From contig NC_015732.1 in the NCBI RefSeq assembly GCF_000219725.1, positions 1,364,001-1,428,000 of the forward strand: a DNA stretch of 64,000 nt, written 5' to 3'. This DNA is from Gracilinema caldarium DSM 7334 (GTDB lineage: Bacteria > Spirochaetota > Spirochaetia > Treponematales > Breznakiellaceae). The position numbers and the translations under genes are program-made. Of this stretch, positions 1 through 8,578 are shown piece after piece. Positions within the stretch are counted from its first letter, which is position 1, and the number at the start of each line of letters is the position of its first letter. Below the pieces are notes generated by a model. The model saw only the letters and a list, made by a program, of their open reading frames with translations, made no database searches and was not told the DNA's origin.

Positions 1-842
1 TTATAAGGTCTTAAAGCAGTGAGGGCTTCGTAGGAACAAGCTACAGAAATGATTTTTGCATAAAGGCTGATGCGTTCTCCCTTCAATTTTTGAGGATATC
101 CCTCACCATTCTGACGTTCGTGATGCTCAAGGACTCCTACACAAATAGAAAGAGGAAAATCCAGGCTTTTTAAAATGTTATAGCTTAGAATGGGGTGGGT
201 TAAAATAGCCTTGCGCTCTTGGGGACTTAAGGGCCGGTTGGACATATACAGTTGAGGTGGAAGTTTCAGCATACCAATCTCATGGAGCAATGCGGCTACT
301 CCCAACTCTATAAGCCGATGATTCGGTAATTTTAAATAAGTTCCGATAATGACAGCGATAATAGTAGATTTTACCGTATGATTAGCCAGAAAATTCTGAT
401 TTTTAGATAGGGGAATCTCTACTCGAAGTAAAAAACGGCGATCTTCTTTTACAACATCACATACTTCTTTAATCTTATCCGCCACTTCTTTAAAGTTAAT
501 CTCGTTTTTTGTAGTATATCGAGTAAACAAGTTTTCAACATACAACAAGAATTTCTGATAAAATTCTATCGCCTGTTTAAGTCTTTCACTATCATTGTTA
601 TTTTTAATTTCAACTTCTTTAATTTCTTCTCTTTCCTGTATGTTTGCAGTTGTCGTATCAGAATATTCCTCTTGAGGGATTCCATCGGATTGAACTTCTC
701 TGAATTCCCAGTCTAAAAGAGCTTTTTTTAAAGCATTTGTGAAGGGCATTTCTGGTGTCGTCAGAATAAACCGTCCATCTAAATAAGCAGGTTTGGTAAA
801 ATAACTGTCCTGCGGAATATCTTTAATGGGAAAGGATTGCAT
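1..842 (-). CDS. HD-GYP-like signalling protein, C-terminus cut by window edge
   Basis: Reading the minus strand from ATG at 840-842 gives at least 280 residues open to the window edge. An N-terminal region of about 145 residues is followed by an HD-GYP domain. Seen motifs are NHTVKS, LLHEIGM (His187-Glu188), THPILSYNIL, HHE (240-242), GEGYP (GYP 248-250) and a final ALRPY. Canonical HD-GYP enzymes hydrolyse cyclic di-GMP and carry HDIGK at the metal site; here Asp is Glu and Lys is Met, while the GYP signature and other histidines are kept. It may be a weak or altered phosphodiesterase or a sensor. It is divergent from the gene at 913, with 70 bases between start codons. No obvious Shine-Dalgarno is seen. 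The family call is firm; activity is uncertain. Confidence 0.85.
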   Translation of the reverse strand, partial: MQSFPIKDIPQDSYFTKPAYLDGRFILTTPEMPFTNALKKALLDWEFREVQSDGIPQEEYSDTTTANIQEREEIKEVEIKNNNDSERLKQAIEFYQKFLLYVENLFTRYTTKNEINFKEVADKIKEVCDVVKEDRRFLLRVEIPLSKNQNFLANHTVKSTIIAVIIGTYLKLPNHRLIELGVAALLHEIGMLKLPPQLYMSNRPLSPQERKAILTHPILSYNILKSLDFPLSICVGVLEHHERQNGEGYPQKLKGERISLYAKIISVACSYEALTALRPY

Positions 843-856
843 TATGTATACCCCTG

Positions 857-885
857 TTGACCCGTGCCATACTTTTCTCTATCAT
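857..885 (+). promoter_or_regulatory. Sigma70-type promoter for the 913 gene
   Basis: TTGACC at 857-862, a 17-base spacer and TATCAT at 880-885. The expected start near 892 leaves about 21 bases of leader that include an AGGAGA ribosome site at 901. Called by eye. Confidence 0.5.
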
Positions 886-912
886 TTTCGGCAATTATAA
901 AGGAGAACACCA

Positions 913-1752
913 TTGAAATTCAAATCTATTTTTATTCTTTTTAATGCCGTAATTCTTCTCTCCTTTTGTTTTGTCTTTGCTATGCCCTTTTTTGCCCTTG
1001 GCGCAGAGTTTGCTCTCTCGTTCTGGAAAACCAGCTGGCCCTTAGGTCTCTTATTACTTATAATTCTAACAGGTTTTGACGTTTTTTTCATGACCAATGT
1101 TAAACTTTTTGAGCTTCTTGAACGGGAGGACTGGCCTGCCTTGGTGCAATATTTAGAAGATAGGGTTCTAAAACAGCATCGGTATACTCAGCGGCTTGTG
1201 AAACTACTCATCCATAGTTATCTTGTGATGTCGGATCCTCAAAGTGTGATTACGCTGGAAGTAAAGCTAAAAAAGGAAAACCCTAAACTACTTCGTAAAA
1301 ATACTCTTCTTTTTGGGCTCTCCCATGTACTTAAGGGTGATCATGTCGGTGCAGTCACATTATTTTTAGAACAAGAAAAAAACAGCAACCATGCCAATGA
1401 CTGGGAACAGTGGTATCTCTGTTTCGCCCTCCTGTTACAGCAAAAATTCACCGATGCCGCCGATCGGCTCATTGTCCTAGCTCAGCATAGCAAGGATTCC
1501 CTTGTTTGTGCTTTATCAGCTCTTTTTTTACAGGATACCATTGTTAAAGCCGTCCCCGAAAAGGCTATAGAGGCGAAACAGGCTGCTGAAACAGCAAAAC
1601 AGCGGATTAAGCGCGCTTTGCCTGACCTGAAAGCCTGGAATAAAGAACTGGGAAAAGCTCAGGGTGAGATTCATGTCATTATTTTGGCAAAGTCTCTGGA
1701 AGATGCAGCTCGATATATCTACGAGGAGGAACCGCACCATGCGCATGTTTAA
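913..1752 (+). CDS. Membrane-anchored protein of unknown function
   Basis: 279 residues from a TTG start, chosen because AGGAGA lies 6 bases upstream and no ATG fits. Two hydrophobic segments (about 5-30 and 42-62) look like membrane helices, followed by roughly 210 residues of helical, TPR-like sequence with repeated Leu/Ala patterns. I do not recognise a named family. The last 14 bases overlap the aminotransferase at 1739, so the two are probably one transcript with coupled translation. The helical tail probably lies in the cytoplasm or periplasm as a protein-interaction surface; this is inference from the sequence pattern only. Confidence 0.7.
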   Translation: MKFKSIFILFNAVILLSFCFVFAMPFFALGAEFALSFWKTSWPLGLLLLIILTGFDVFFMTNVKLFELLEREDWPALVQYLEDRVLKQHRYTQRLVKLLIHSYLVMSDPQSVITLEVKLKKENPKLLRKNTLLFGLSHVLKGDHVGAVTLFLEQEKNSNHANDWEQWYLCFALLLQQKFTDAADRLIVLAQHSKDSLVCALSALFLQDTIVKAVPEKAIEAKQAAETAKQRIKRALPDLKAWNKELGKAQGEIHVIILAKSLEDAARYIYEEEPHHAHV

Positions 1753-2956
1753 TAAGTCCCATAAACTTGACAATGTCTGTTACGATATTCGCGGGCCCGT
1801 CATGAAAGAGGCAAAACGGATTGAGGCAGAGGGCTTTCGGGTCCTTAAGTTAAATATTGGTAATCCTGCGGCCTTTGGTTTTAATGCCCCCGATGAAATT
1901 TTACATGATATTATCGTCAATCTTCAGAATGCCCAGGGGTATTCGGACTCTCAGGGTATTTTTGTGGCCCGCAAGGCTATTATGCAGGAATTTCAGTCTA
2001 AGGGCATTATGGATGTAACCGTCGATGATATTTTCATCGGCAACGGGGTGAGTGAGCTCATCATGATGGCGATGCAAGGCCTGCTTGATGAAGGAGATGA
2101 AGTCCTGGTTCCCTCACCGGATTATCCCCTGTGGACCGCTGCAATTACCCTTGCGGGGGGTAAGGCAGTTCACTATCTCTGTGATGAGGCATCAGACTGG
2201 AACCCCGACCTGAGCGATATTACATCCAAAGTTACCAGCCGCACCAAGGCTATAGTCGTTATCAATCCGAATAATCCAACCGGTGCGGTCTATGATAGAA
2301 CTATACTGGAAGGTATCGCTGCTATCGCCAGTGAATCGGATCTACTGGTCTTTGCGGATGAAATCTATGACAAAATACTCTACGATGGGGCGGTCCACAT
2401 TCCCATGGCAAGCATCAATCCGGATATTTGTACCATTTCCTTTAACGGCCTTTCCAAGGCATACCGGGCGGCGGGCTTCCGCTCCGGGTGGATGGTCATT
2501 TCCGGCAATAAGCGGATCATCTCAGGATATCGGGAAGGGCTGGAGATGCTTTCCAATATGAGGCTCTGCGCCAATGTCCCTGCCCAATACGGTATACAGA
2601 CTGCCCTTGGCGGCTACCAGAGTATTAAAGACCTGGTTCTGCCCGGTGGTCGCCTTAAGGAACAGCGGGATACCTGTGTTTCCCTGGTAAACTCTATCCC
2701 CGGCCTTTCGGTAACCAACCCCAAGGGAGCCCTCTATTGTTTCCCAAAGATTGATGTAAAGCGTTTCAATATTACCGACGACGAGCAGTTTGTGATGGAC
2801 CTTTTGCGGGACCAGCGGATTCTCTTAGTTCAGGGTACAGGATTTAACTGGAAAGAACCGGATCATTTCAGAATTGTCTTTTTACCTGATAAGGAAACCA
2901 TTGCGGATGCCATGAACCGGCTTCGCACCTTTCTGACAACCTATAAACAGCTTTGA
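1739..2956 (+). CDS. alaA: AlaA-type PLP aminotransferase (glutamate-pyruvate)
   Basis: 405 residues from ATG 1739, preceded by GAGGAGG at the correct distance; the open frame runs 75 bases further upstream, but that part lacks family similarity. The N-terminus (SHKLDNVCYDIRGPV, LKLNIGNPAAFGF, AQGYSDSQGI) matches what I know of E. coli AlaA/YfbQ. The PLP lysine is in NGLSKAYRAAGFRSGW, and NPNNPTG is the cofactor-binding signature of class I/II aminotransferases. It should transfer the amino group from glutamate to pyruvate, making alanine, in the cytoplasm. It overlaps the upstream membrane-protein gene by 14 bases. Full length. AlaA is the best guess among close class I relatives. Confidence 0.85.
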   Translation: MRMFNKSHKLDNVCYDIRGPVMKEAKRIEAEGFRVLKLNIGNPAAFGFNAPDEILHDIIVNLQNAQGYSDSQGIFVARKAIMQEFQSKGIMDVTVDDIFIGNGVSELIMMAMQGLLDEGDEVLVPSPDYPLWTAAITLAGGKAVHYLCDEASDWNPDLSDITSKVTSRTKAIVVINPNNPTGAVYDRTILEGIAAIASESDLLVFADEIYDKILYDGAVHIPMASINPDICTISFNGLSKAYRAAGFRSGWMVISGNKRIISGYREGLEMLSNMRLCANVPAQYGIQTALGGYQSIKDLVLPGGRLKEQRDTCVSLVNSIPGLSVTNPKGALYCFPKIDVKRFNITDDEQFVMDLLRDQRILLVQGTGFNWKEPDHFRIVFLPDKETIADAMNRLRTFLTTYKQL

Positions 2957-2960
2957 CAAT

Positions 2961-3001
2961 AAAAAAGGCGATGCGCCTGGACGTCGTTGTGCGCACCGCC
3001 T
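2961..3001 (-). terminator. Intrinsic terminator for the lepB-PBP-DUF115 operon
   Basis: Arms at 2966-2976 and 2991-3001 pair over 11 positions with one mismatch. On the minus strand the stem is followed by six U (A-run 2961-2966). It lies about 80 bases past the stop of the DUF115 gene. On the plus strand there is no U-run. Confidence 0.7.
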
Positions 3002-3079
3002 AACTCACCAGAGGAATACACCCCGTTGATAGTATATATATCGGATTGTTTGCTTCAGGCTTTACAGAAAAAATAGTAT

Positions 3080-4933
3080 TTAATGGCTTTTTAATAACAA
3101 AATTTGATAATTTATGGAATTATGCAGTATGGAATAGAACGACGTAAGGTAGGTGAGGTAGCTCTGGAGAGCATCTTTCTCTTGACTGTTGTTGATACTG
3201 ATTTTGTTTTCTTCACTGTCAGTAAATAAAAATCCAGCTATATCCTTAATCGGGCTCTGTGCGATCTGATCATTGATTCGATCCAGCTCCGTGAGCTTGT
3301 TATCTAAGAGATTAATAGAACCTTGCATCATTTCCTGTAACAGTGAATTGACCAGAGCAGTACCCCTTTCTGTAATGACCAATAAATCTGTCAGGGCTTG
3401 TATAAGAGTTTGTTGATTTTTTTCCCATGCTTGTTGTAAGTGTTTCTGATGATCTGCTGCAAAAAACTGATCTTCTAATTGCTTAATGATATTGCTAAGC
3501 TGGTTCTGCAATTCAAGCCGTATGACTGGACGGCTTAAGAGGTCTTCTACAGATCCAAGTTCTAAGCCTGGAATACCTATCCCATTCGGCGAAAGGCTTT
3601 TACAGATCCCTGGAGGAAGCTGACGAAGCCTTGCTTCAAACCATGCAGTATAGAGGGATAGCCTTGCATCGGTTAATACCTTGTCGCCGGATGCACTGGG
3701 TGCATAAAAAGGATGGGCCCCCATAAGGCTCTGGAACGACTGGGTTTCGGCGGGCAGAAATCGATGTGATTTGGTAAAGGCCCGTTCTTCAAATAAGGCG
3801 CCCGTAAAGTGGGTCTTATAATCAGGATAAGAGAGATCGAGTCCTGCTATATAGATTGGCTTTGATCCCAGGTGGAGGGCAAAATCGAATGCTGTCGTTG
3901 CTACCGATCCTCCCGCACCGAGTCGGCCTTTAACATCTACATTTTTTTCTAAATAGTATCCCAATGGATATAGGGAAGAACAAAGCAGTCTATGCTGAAA
4001 GGAATGCCTTAAGACTGTAGGATACACACCAATTTCGGTGACAAGACATGTCCTGAGAGCATGGCAGAAATCGAGATGTCGTGCATTCCAATATTGAGGA
4101 TCTACAACCACAACAAAATCTGGTTCTATACCACTCCTGAGTAGTGCTCTTAAAGCCGTATCTACAGCAATAATGAGACACCGTTTATGAAGTTCCGGCA
4201 GGAACGGAAGTATATCATCCAAGGAAGGCCCGGCGGCAAGCACCAGAGCAGGGAAAGAGGGAAAGGCCTCTGCGAATGCTGCAATGCCAGGAATATCGAT
4301 GAGGATATGCTGGTTTGCTACAATGTTTTTAACCCAACGCTTGCCAAATTTTTTAATGGTTGCTTCATTAACATCCGTTTTGGTTTTCCAGAGCGAAAGT
4401 ATGTGCAAGAGATCCTTCACCACATCTGGTTCAGCTTCACGATATGGTCTTGAGATAATTGGTAGTGGAGGAGAGGAAAATAAAGGGAGCACATTAAAAA
4501 GAGCACCCATCGTTTTATCGATAATAAAAATGATACCAGGGGAACAGAGCAAGGAGCTCAAATCCCGTGCTGTAAGGGCAGTAAGCAGTATTGATGGGTT
4601 TGGTTCGATGATAACCAAGGGATTTTGCGGATACTGTTCTCGGATATGTTCCGCTGTATAACCAAGTCCAAAGCCGAGAAGGATAAAGGGAGTCTGGTTT
4701 TGTACCTGTGCTGATTGTACCGATGTCTGAATAACCCGTTTAGCCTCTTCTCTAGGGTTCCTGCTCGAGTGGATCCAGATACCCCGATATTTCATGCTAA
4801 TATCCCCTGATGGGGTGGTAACCAATTGAATATCTATGTTTGTTTGATTCAGGATTTCTGCTTCCTTGAGGAGCCGTTTATAGAGCTCTGGAAACACCTG
4901 TTCGAGAACAGCCTTGTTTGGTGTCAGCATCAT
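3080..4933 (-). CDS. DUF115 (MptE-like) protein, motility-accessory-factor type
   Basis: 617 residues starting MMLTPNKAVL. The central part has the DUF115/6-hydroxymethylpterin pyrophosphokinase-like signature: LVLAAGPSLDDILPFL, then IAVDTALRALLRSGIEPDFV and VVVDPQYWNARHLDF. In other bacteria such proteins (Maf family) are linked to flagellin glycosylation with nonulosonic acids; spirochaete periplasmic flagella are also glycosylated, so a role there is plausible but inferred. The last 150 residues are helical and may form a coiled coil. There is no signal peptide. The start codon directly abuts the stop of the transpeptidase gene upstream, so it is the last gene of the lepB-PBP operon, ended by the hairpin at 2961-3001. 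Confidence 0.75.
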   Translation of the reverse strand: MMLTPNKAVLEQVFPELYKRLLKEAEILNQTNIDIQLVTTPSGDISMKYRGIWIHSSRNPREEAKRVIQTSVQSAQVQNQTPFILLGFGLGYTAEHIREQYPQNPLVIIEPNPSILLTALTARDLSSLLCSPGIIFIIDKTMGALFNVLPLFSSPPLPIISRPYREAEPDVVKDLLHILSLWKTKTDVNEATIKKFGKRWVKNIVANQHILIDIPGIAAFAEAFPSFPALVLAAGPSLDDILPFLPELHKRCLIIAVDTALRALLRSGIEPDFVVVVDPQYWNARHLDFCHALRTCLVTEIGVYPTVLRHSFQHRLLCSSLYPLGYYLEKNVDVKGRLGAGGSVATTAFDFALHLGSKPIYIAGLDLSYPDYKTHFTGALFEERAFTKSHRFLPAETQSFQSLMGAHPFYAPSASGDKVLTDARLSLYTAWFEARLRQLPPGICKSLSPNGIGIPGLELGSVEDLLSRPVIRLELQNQLSNIIKQLEDQFFAADHQKHLQQAWEKNQQTLIQALTDLLVITERGTALVNSLLQEMMQGSINLLDNKLTELDRINDQIAQSPIKDIAGFLFTDSEENKISINNSQEKDALQSYLTYLTSFYSILHNSINYQILLLKSH

Positions 4934-6799
4934 TTACTCAAGCTCCAGATGGATCACCATACCTTTCGTGATTGGGGTCCCAGGATCGGGGATCTGTTTT
5001 TTAACCCAGCCGTCACCATCAATTTCTACGGTAATATCATCCTGCAAAAGCAGAGGTAAAAGCTGTTTTTTTGAGTATCCCCTCAAATCGGGTAAGTTTT
5101 CGCCCATGGCAATAGTTGGGGGGAAATTTAATACCACAGTCCCTGGATGCTCAACCTGAAGACTTTTACCTCTCGGTATGCCGAGATAATTTGCCAATTC
5201 TTCCGACGCTTCTCTGATTGCAGGAGCTGCTATACGGCCTCCTAAGTAGGAATCACCCTTTGGGCGAATAATAACCATATACAGAATGAGCGATGGCTGG
5301 TCCGCTGGTACCAATGCCAAAGTACTGGCGATATAATCTGTTTTTGAATAGGTTCCGGTTTTGGGGTCAATAATCTGAGCCGTTCCTGTTTTAACTCCGA
5401 TAGGGATATCATCGACCCTGGCTCTTCTTCCGGTTCCTGCTTCAGAAGAAGCTGCAAGCATATATTTTCGCAGTTCCCGGGCAGTCTCCGGTTTAAGTAT
5501 CTGGCGGGGAATTCCTGTTTGCAGATCCCGAACTAATTTCCCTTCATGATTAAGGACTCGTGCTACGATTCGAGGAGGTACTAAAAGACCATCGTTTGCG
5601 ATTGCAGTGGCAGCTTGCACCATCTGTAATGCAGAAACTGAAATTTCCTGTCCAATAGCAATGGTTGGTTTTGAACGGGCTGACCAACGGTTTATAGGCC
5701 GTAAATAACCACTGGTTTCTCCGGGAATTCCAATACCGGTTTTCATTCCAAAGCCAAATTGCTGTATCATAGTATAAAAAGTTTGAGCGTTTATCTGATC
5801 TGAAGCATAGGCTGCCCCAGCATTACAGGAATAGGTGATAATCTCCTGGGGGTGAACCGTGCCATGAGCGCCCAGACATTTAATGGTGATTTTTTCTCCA
5901 CCGCTCGTCGTCTGTTCATATTGTCCATCACAGATAAAAGTACTATTCGGAGTGATTGCTCCTGTATCAAGCATGGATGCAAGAGAAAAGACCTTAAAAA
6001 CGGATCCCGGTTCATAGGCCCAGATAGCAGGACGATCCATTCTTTCCTGTTCAGTTGAGCTGCTAATCTCATTAGGATTAAAATTCGGCAGCGAAACATA
6101 GCCCAAAATGTCTCCTGTTTGGGGTGTCATGGCAATCAATATAACTGCTTCAGCCTTATTTTCTTCCATGCTTTGGTCTGCGATCTGTTCAAGGGTATAC
6201 TGAACCTTTGTATCGATGGTCAAAATAAGCTGATTCCCATAGAGTTGTCCGTTTTGAGGGGCAAGATCCGATTCAAAGGCATATTCAAGGCCGCCAAGCC
6301 CTTGATTTTCATCCCCTACAAAACCAATAAGATTACTGGCCAGGTTTTTTTCTGGATAAATACGACCCATTATTGGTTCGATAGCTATGCCGGGGAGTTT
6401 CCCTGCTTTAATTAGGTTTTCAATAGTACCCAGAACCGATTGATCTAGACGTTTTTTTAAATAGATAAAGGAACTGTTGGATTGCTGTACCCGATCAATA
6501 ATTGCTTTTTCTTCCATATCTACTAATGGTGCAAGCAGTTTTGAGCTCTCTTCCAGTGCAGTCATAGCTTCGGGTTTCCATATGGTTATATTACCGAGCC
6601 TTGTTTGCATGGCAAGAATGGTGCCGTTTCTGTCCAGAATTGGTCCTCGCTCAATAAGATTATTCTTTTCTGTATTTTGATCTACTGCTTCAGGGAAAAG
6701 CATAAGCTGTGCATACCGCACATAGACAAAGAGGATAAAGAGCATAAAAAGGCTTGTAAAGACAATAATTCGACCCTTTTTTGGTGGGACTGCTTCCAT
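4934..6799 (-). CDS. Class B penicillin-binding protein with one PASTA domain (FtsI/SpoVD-like)
   Basis: 621 residues. One N-terminal membrane helix (about 11-33), then the dimerisation region containing ILDRNGTILA, then the transpeptidase domain with the three catalytic motifs: SVFK (Ser266, Lys269), SCN (324-326) and KTG (470-472). The C-terminal 60 residues (FPPTIAMGENLPDLRGYSKK onward) read as a single PASTA repeat. It should cross-link peptidoglycan at the outer face of the inner membrane, probably at septation. Start ATG overlaps the lepB stop as TAATG, with AAGGGA before it. Class B proteins with a PASTA tail are better known from Gram-positives (SpoVD, PBP2x). Whether this is the main FtsI cannot be decided here. 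Confidence 0.85.
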   Translation of the reverse strand: MEAVPPKKGRIIVFTSLFMLFILFVYVRYAQLMLFPEAVDQNTEKNNLIERGPILDRNGTILAMQTRLGNITIWKPEAMTALEESSKLLAPLVDMEEKAIIDRVQQSNSSFIYLKKRLDQSVLGTIENLIKAGKLPGIAIEPIMGRIYPEKNLASNLIGFVGDENQGLGGLEYAFESDLAPQNGQLYGNQLILTIDTKVQYTLEQIADQSMEENKAEAVILIAMTPQTGDILGYVSLPNFNPNEISSSTEQERMDRPAIWAYEPGSVFKVFSLASMLDTGAITPNSTFICDGQYEQTTSGGEKITIKCLGAHGTVHPQEIITYSCNAGAAYASDQINAQTFYTMIQQFGFGMKTGIGIPGETSGYLRPINRWSARSKPTIAIGQEISVSALQMVQAATAIANDGLLVPPRIVARVLNHEGKLVRDLQTGIPRQILKPETARELRKYMLAASSEAGTGRRARVDDIPIGVKTGTAQIIDPKTGTYSKTDYIASTLALVPADQPSLILYMVIIRPKGDSYLGGRIAAPAIREASEELANYLGIPRGKSLQVEHPGTVVLNFPPTIAMGENLPDLRGYSKKQLLPLLLQDDITVEIDGDGWVKKQIPDPGTPITKGMVIHLELE

Positions 6800-7203
6800 T
6801 ATTGTATCCCTTCAACTCTTCCTAGTACAAAATCAGCTGAAATTGGTCCATAGTTTCGTGAATCATAGGATACTTCACTGTTTTCGCCAAGGACTAGTAT
6901 ATACTCTTGATTCTGTATTTGCACACAACGTTTTACCGCAATGGTTCCCTGGGGCGAAACAAATACTACAATATCTCCGATCCGTGGATAATTCCAACGA
7001 AGGATATATTTTTTTGACCAGGGTAGTCGGAACCCATAAGCTAACTTATTAATGAATAATACCTTTCCAGGATAAATTGTAGGCATCATGGAGGTGCCTT
7101 CAGCAATCATAATATCAAAGCACAGGATTTTGATAAGCAGTGCTACAAAAAGCGCACCGAGTATCGTAATTCCAAGGGAAGCATCTTTTTTAAGTTCATT
7201 CAT
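6799..7203 (-). CDS. lepB: Signal peptidase I
   Basis: 134 residues from ATG 7203. The open frame continues upstream for 61 codons, but only the shorter form begins like the family (MNELKKDASLG, then one membrane helix about 11-30) and it sits just behind a good promoter. The catalytic serine is in EGTSMMPT (Ser38), the general-base lysine in AVKRCV (Lys91), and the GEN-x-SYDSRNYG box follows. It removes signal peptides from exported proteins at the inner membrane. It is short for the family, close to the compact Gram-positive type. First gene of an operon with the PASTA transpeptidase and DUF115 protein. Confidence 0.85.
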   Translation of the reverse strand: MNELKKDASLGITILGALFVALLIKILCFDIMIAEGTSMMPTIYPGKVLFINKLAYGFRLPWSKKYILRWNYPRIGDIVVFVSPQGTIAVKRCVQIQNQEYILVLGENSEVSYDSRNYGPISADFVLGRVEGIQ

Positions 7204-7211
7204 GTTATCCC

Positions 7212-7240
7212 AGTATAATAAACTTAGTGCTCTCTGTCGA
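7212..7240 (-). promoter_or_regulatory. lepB promoter, near-leaderless
   Basis: On the minus strand TCGACA (7240-7235), 17-base spacer, TATACT (7217-7212). Only 8 bases separate the -10 box from the lepB ATG, so the predicted RNA start lies about 2 bases before the start codon. On the plus strand TATAAT at 7214-7219 overlaps the same box and may serve the divergent gene at 7250. Confidence 0.6.
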
Positions 7241-7249
7241 TAAAGTACT

Positions 7250-8356
7250 ATGATGAATGAACTGATCCGCAACCAACATATAAACCATCGACGTCGTTTT
7301 GCTCCGCTTCCTTTAAAATCTCCCCGGTTTCGTCTTGCACCTGCAATACAGAACCTGAATAGATTATCCCGGTTTTCAAAGCCCACAATGGTCCATTCAG
7401 AGAAAATTCATAAGGGCGGCTGGAATATATTGTTCAGTTTACTTTTTATTACAGTAGTTGTGCTATTTATTGCTGGACTTGTCTTTTCTCCATGGCAGGT
7501 TCGTAGTGATCAAATTGTTTTTCCGGCTGATCAATCAAATGAAGTATATCTTAAATCGTATATAAAGCAGGGGTTATGTGAAACTTCATACATGAACGAA
7601 GAAGAGTCCATCCCTCTGGCTTTAACCGAGCAATTTGCATGGCAGATCTACCGAGTCCGAAGCGGCGATACCCTGTTGGGCATCGCAAAACGTTTTAACC
7701 TTTCTATCGATGCAATTATTGCCCTGAATGGAATTACCAATGCCCGATCCTTAAAAAGTGGCACCCAATTAAAAATCCCAAATATGGATGGAATTCCCTA
7801 TATGGTAAAGAAAGGAGATTCTCTATTAAAAATTTCGAAATCCTGGGGTATACCTATCGAAGCTATCCTGGATGCTAATGATTTAACCAGTGATATTATC
7901 AATCCCGGTACTCAATTGTTTCTTCCCGGAGCCCGGCTCAGTTCTATAGAAATAAAACGAGTGATGGGGAATCTCTTTGTCTATCCTCTTAAGGGACGAC
8001 TTACCAGTACCTATGGGTGGCGTAATGACCCTTTTACCGGAGTCAGGCGTTTTCATGCTGCCATCGATTTGGCTCAGAATGTTGGTGTTCCTGTAGGGGC
8101 ATCGATGGATGGGAAAGTGTTATATACGGGGTTTAATGCTGTGTACGGGAATTATGTTATACTGAGCCATGAGGGTGGGTATCAAACGATGTATGCCCAC
8201 CTGGACAGCATTCTCGTAAAGAAAAGTGACCGGGTAGTTCAAAAACAGCGGATTGGTACAGTAGGCAATACTGGATACAGTACGGGACCTCATCTGCATT
8301 TTGCCATTTTTAAAAATGGGAGAGCTATGAATCCTTTAGAGTTATTAGGAAAATAA
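7250..8356 (+). CDS. LysM / M23 peptidase-family murein hydrolase or activator
   Basis: 368 residues. A basic N-terminal cytoplasmic stretch (about 1-55), one membrane helix (about 58-80), two LysM repeats (starting YRVRSGDTLLGIAKRF and YMVKKGDSLLKISKSW) and a C-terminal M23 domain. Zinc ligands appear intact: H and D of RFHAAIDLA and the HLHF motif near the end (GPHLHFAIF), so it could be an active endopeptidase on peptidoglycan cross-links in the periplasm. The start is ATG 7250 or 7253; no clear ribosome site is present, and ATG 7388 just before the helix is an alternative. Divergent from lepB with 46 bases between them. Confidence 0.85.
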   Translation: MMNELIRNQHINHRRRFAPLPLKSPRFRLAPAIQNLNRLSRFSKPTMVHSEKIHKGGWNILFSLLFITVVVLFIAGLVFSPWQVRSDQIVFPADQSNEVYLKSYIKQGLCETSYMNEEESIPLALTEQFAWQIYRVRSGDTLLGIAKRFNLSIDAIIALNGITNARSLKSGTQLKIPNMDGIPYMVKKGDSLLKISKSWGIPIEAILDANDLTSDIINPGTQLFLPGARLSSIEIKRVMGNLFVYPLKGRLTSTYGWRNDPFTGVRRFHAAIDLAQNVGVPVGASMDGKVLYTGFNAVYGNYVILSHEGGYQTMYAHLDSILVKKSDRVVQKQRIGTVGNTGYSTGPHLHFAIFKNGRAMNPLELLGK

Positions 8357-8376
8357 AAGAATTAGTACGATTTCGC

Positions 8377-8406
8377 TTGCGTAATGAAACCTGTCAGTGG
8401 TATACT
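8377..8406 (+). promoter_or_regulatory. Promoter for the 42-residue peptide gene
   Basis: TTGCGT at 8377-8382, 18-base spacer, TATACT at 8401-8406. The predicted start near 8413 leaves a short leader with AGGAGG, followed by ATG 8429. Confidence 0.55.
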
Positions 8407-8428
8407 GCGGACAGGAACAGGAGGTTCC

Positions 8429-8557
8429 ATGCGGCAGCTTGTATTTGTACTTATCGCACTGTTGGCGGTTGTTACCTTCATCCGTGCCTATGATGTTCCT
8501 GCAAATCAGGAACTACAGGGGAATACAACAGTACAGACGATCATTACGAAACATTAA
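8429..8557 (+). CDS. Small exported or membrane peptide, 42 residues, unknown
   Basis: ATG 8429 follows a perfect AGGAGG with 5 bases of spacing and its own promoter. Translation gives MRQLVFVLIALLAVVTFIRA and then a polar tail rich in Asn, Thr and Gln, ending TKH. The first 20 residues are a hydrophobic segment with one Arg, fitting a signal peptide ending near Ile-Arg-Ala, or a single membrane helix. If cleaved, the mature peptide would be about 22 residues. No cysteine, so not a lipoprotein. No known family recognised. It precedes the PIN-PhoH gene by 57 bases, which hold a hairpin. The strong initiation region makes me believe it is translated. Confidence 0.6.
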   Translation: MRQLVFVLIALLAVVTFIRAYDVPANQELQGNTTVQTIITKH

Positions 8558-8571
8558 AATTACTGTGACCG

Positions 8572-8577
8572 TATACT
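8572..8577 (+). promoter_or_regulatory. Possible -10 box upstream of the PIN-PhoH gene
   Basis: TATACT at 8572-8577 without a convincing -35. RNA from here would start near 8584, inside the left arm of the hairpin at 8579-8618. Confidence 0.3.
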
Positions 8578-8578
8578 T

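Noticed and set aside
4187-4661. Plus-strand frames opposite the DUF115 gene
   Set aside because: Antisense shadows of a conserved gene; no promoter or ribosome site and low-complexity translations.
7204-7386. Longer lepB start at 7386
   Set aside because: It would cross the promoter and overlap the divergent 7250 gene, and the extra residues are unlike signal peptidases.
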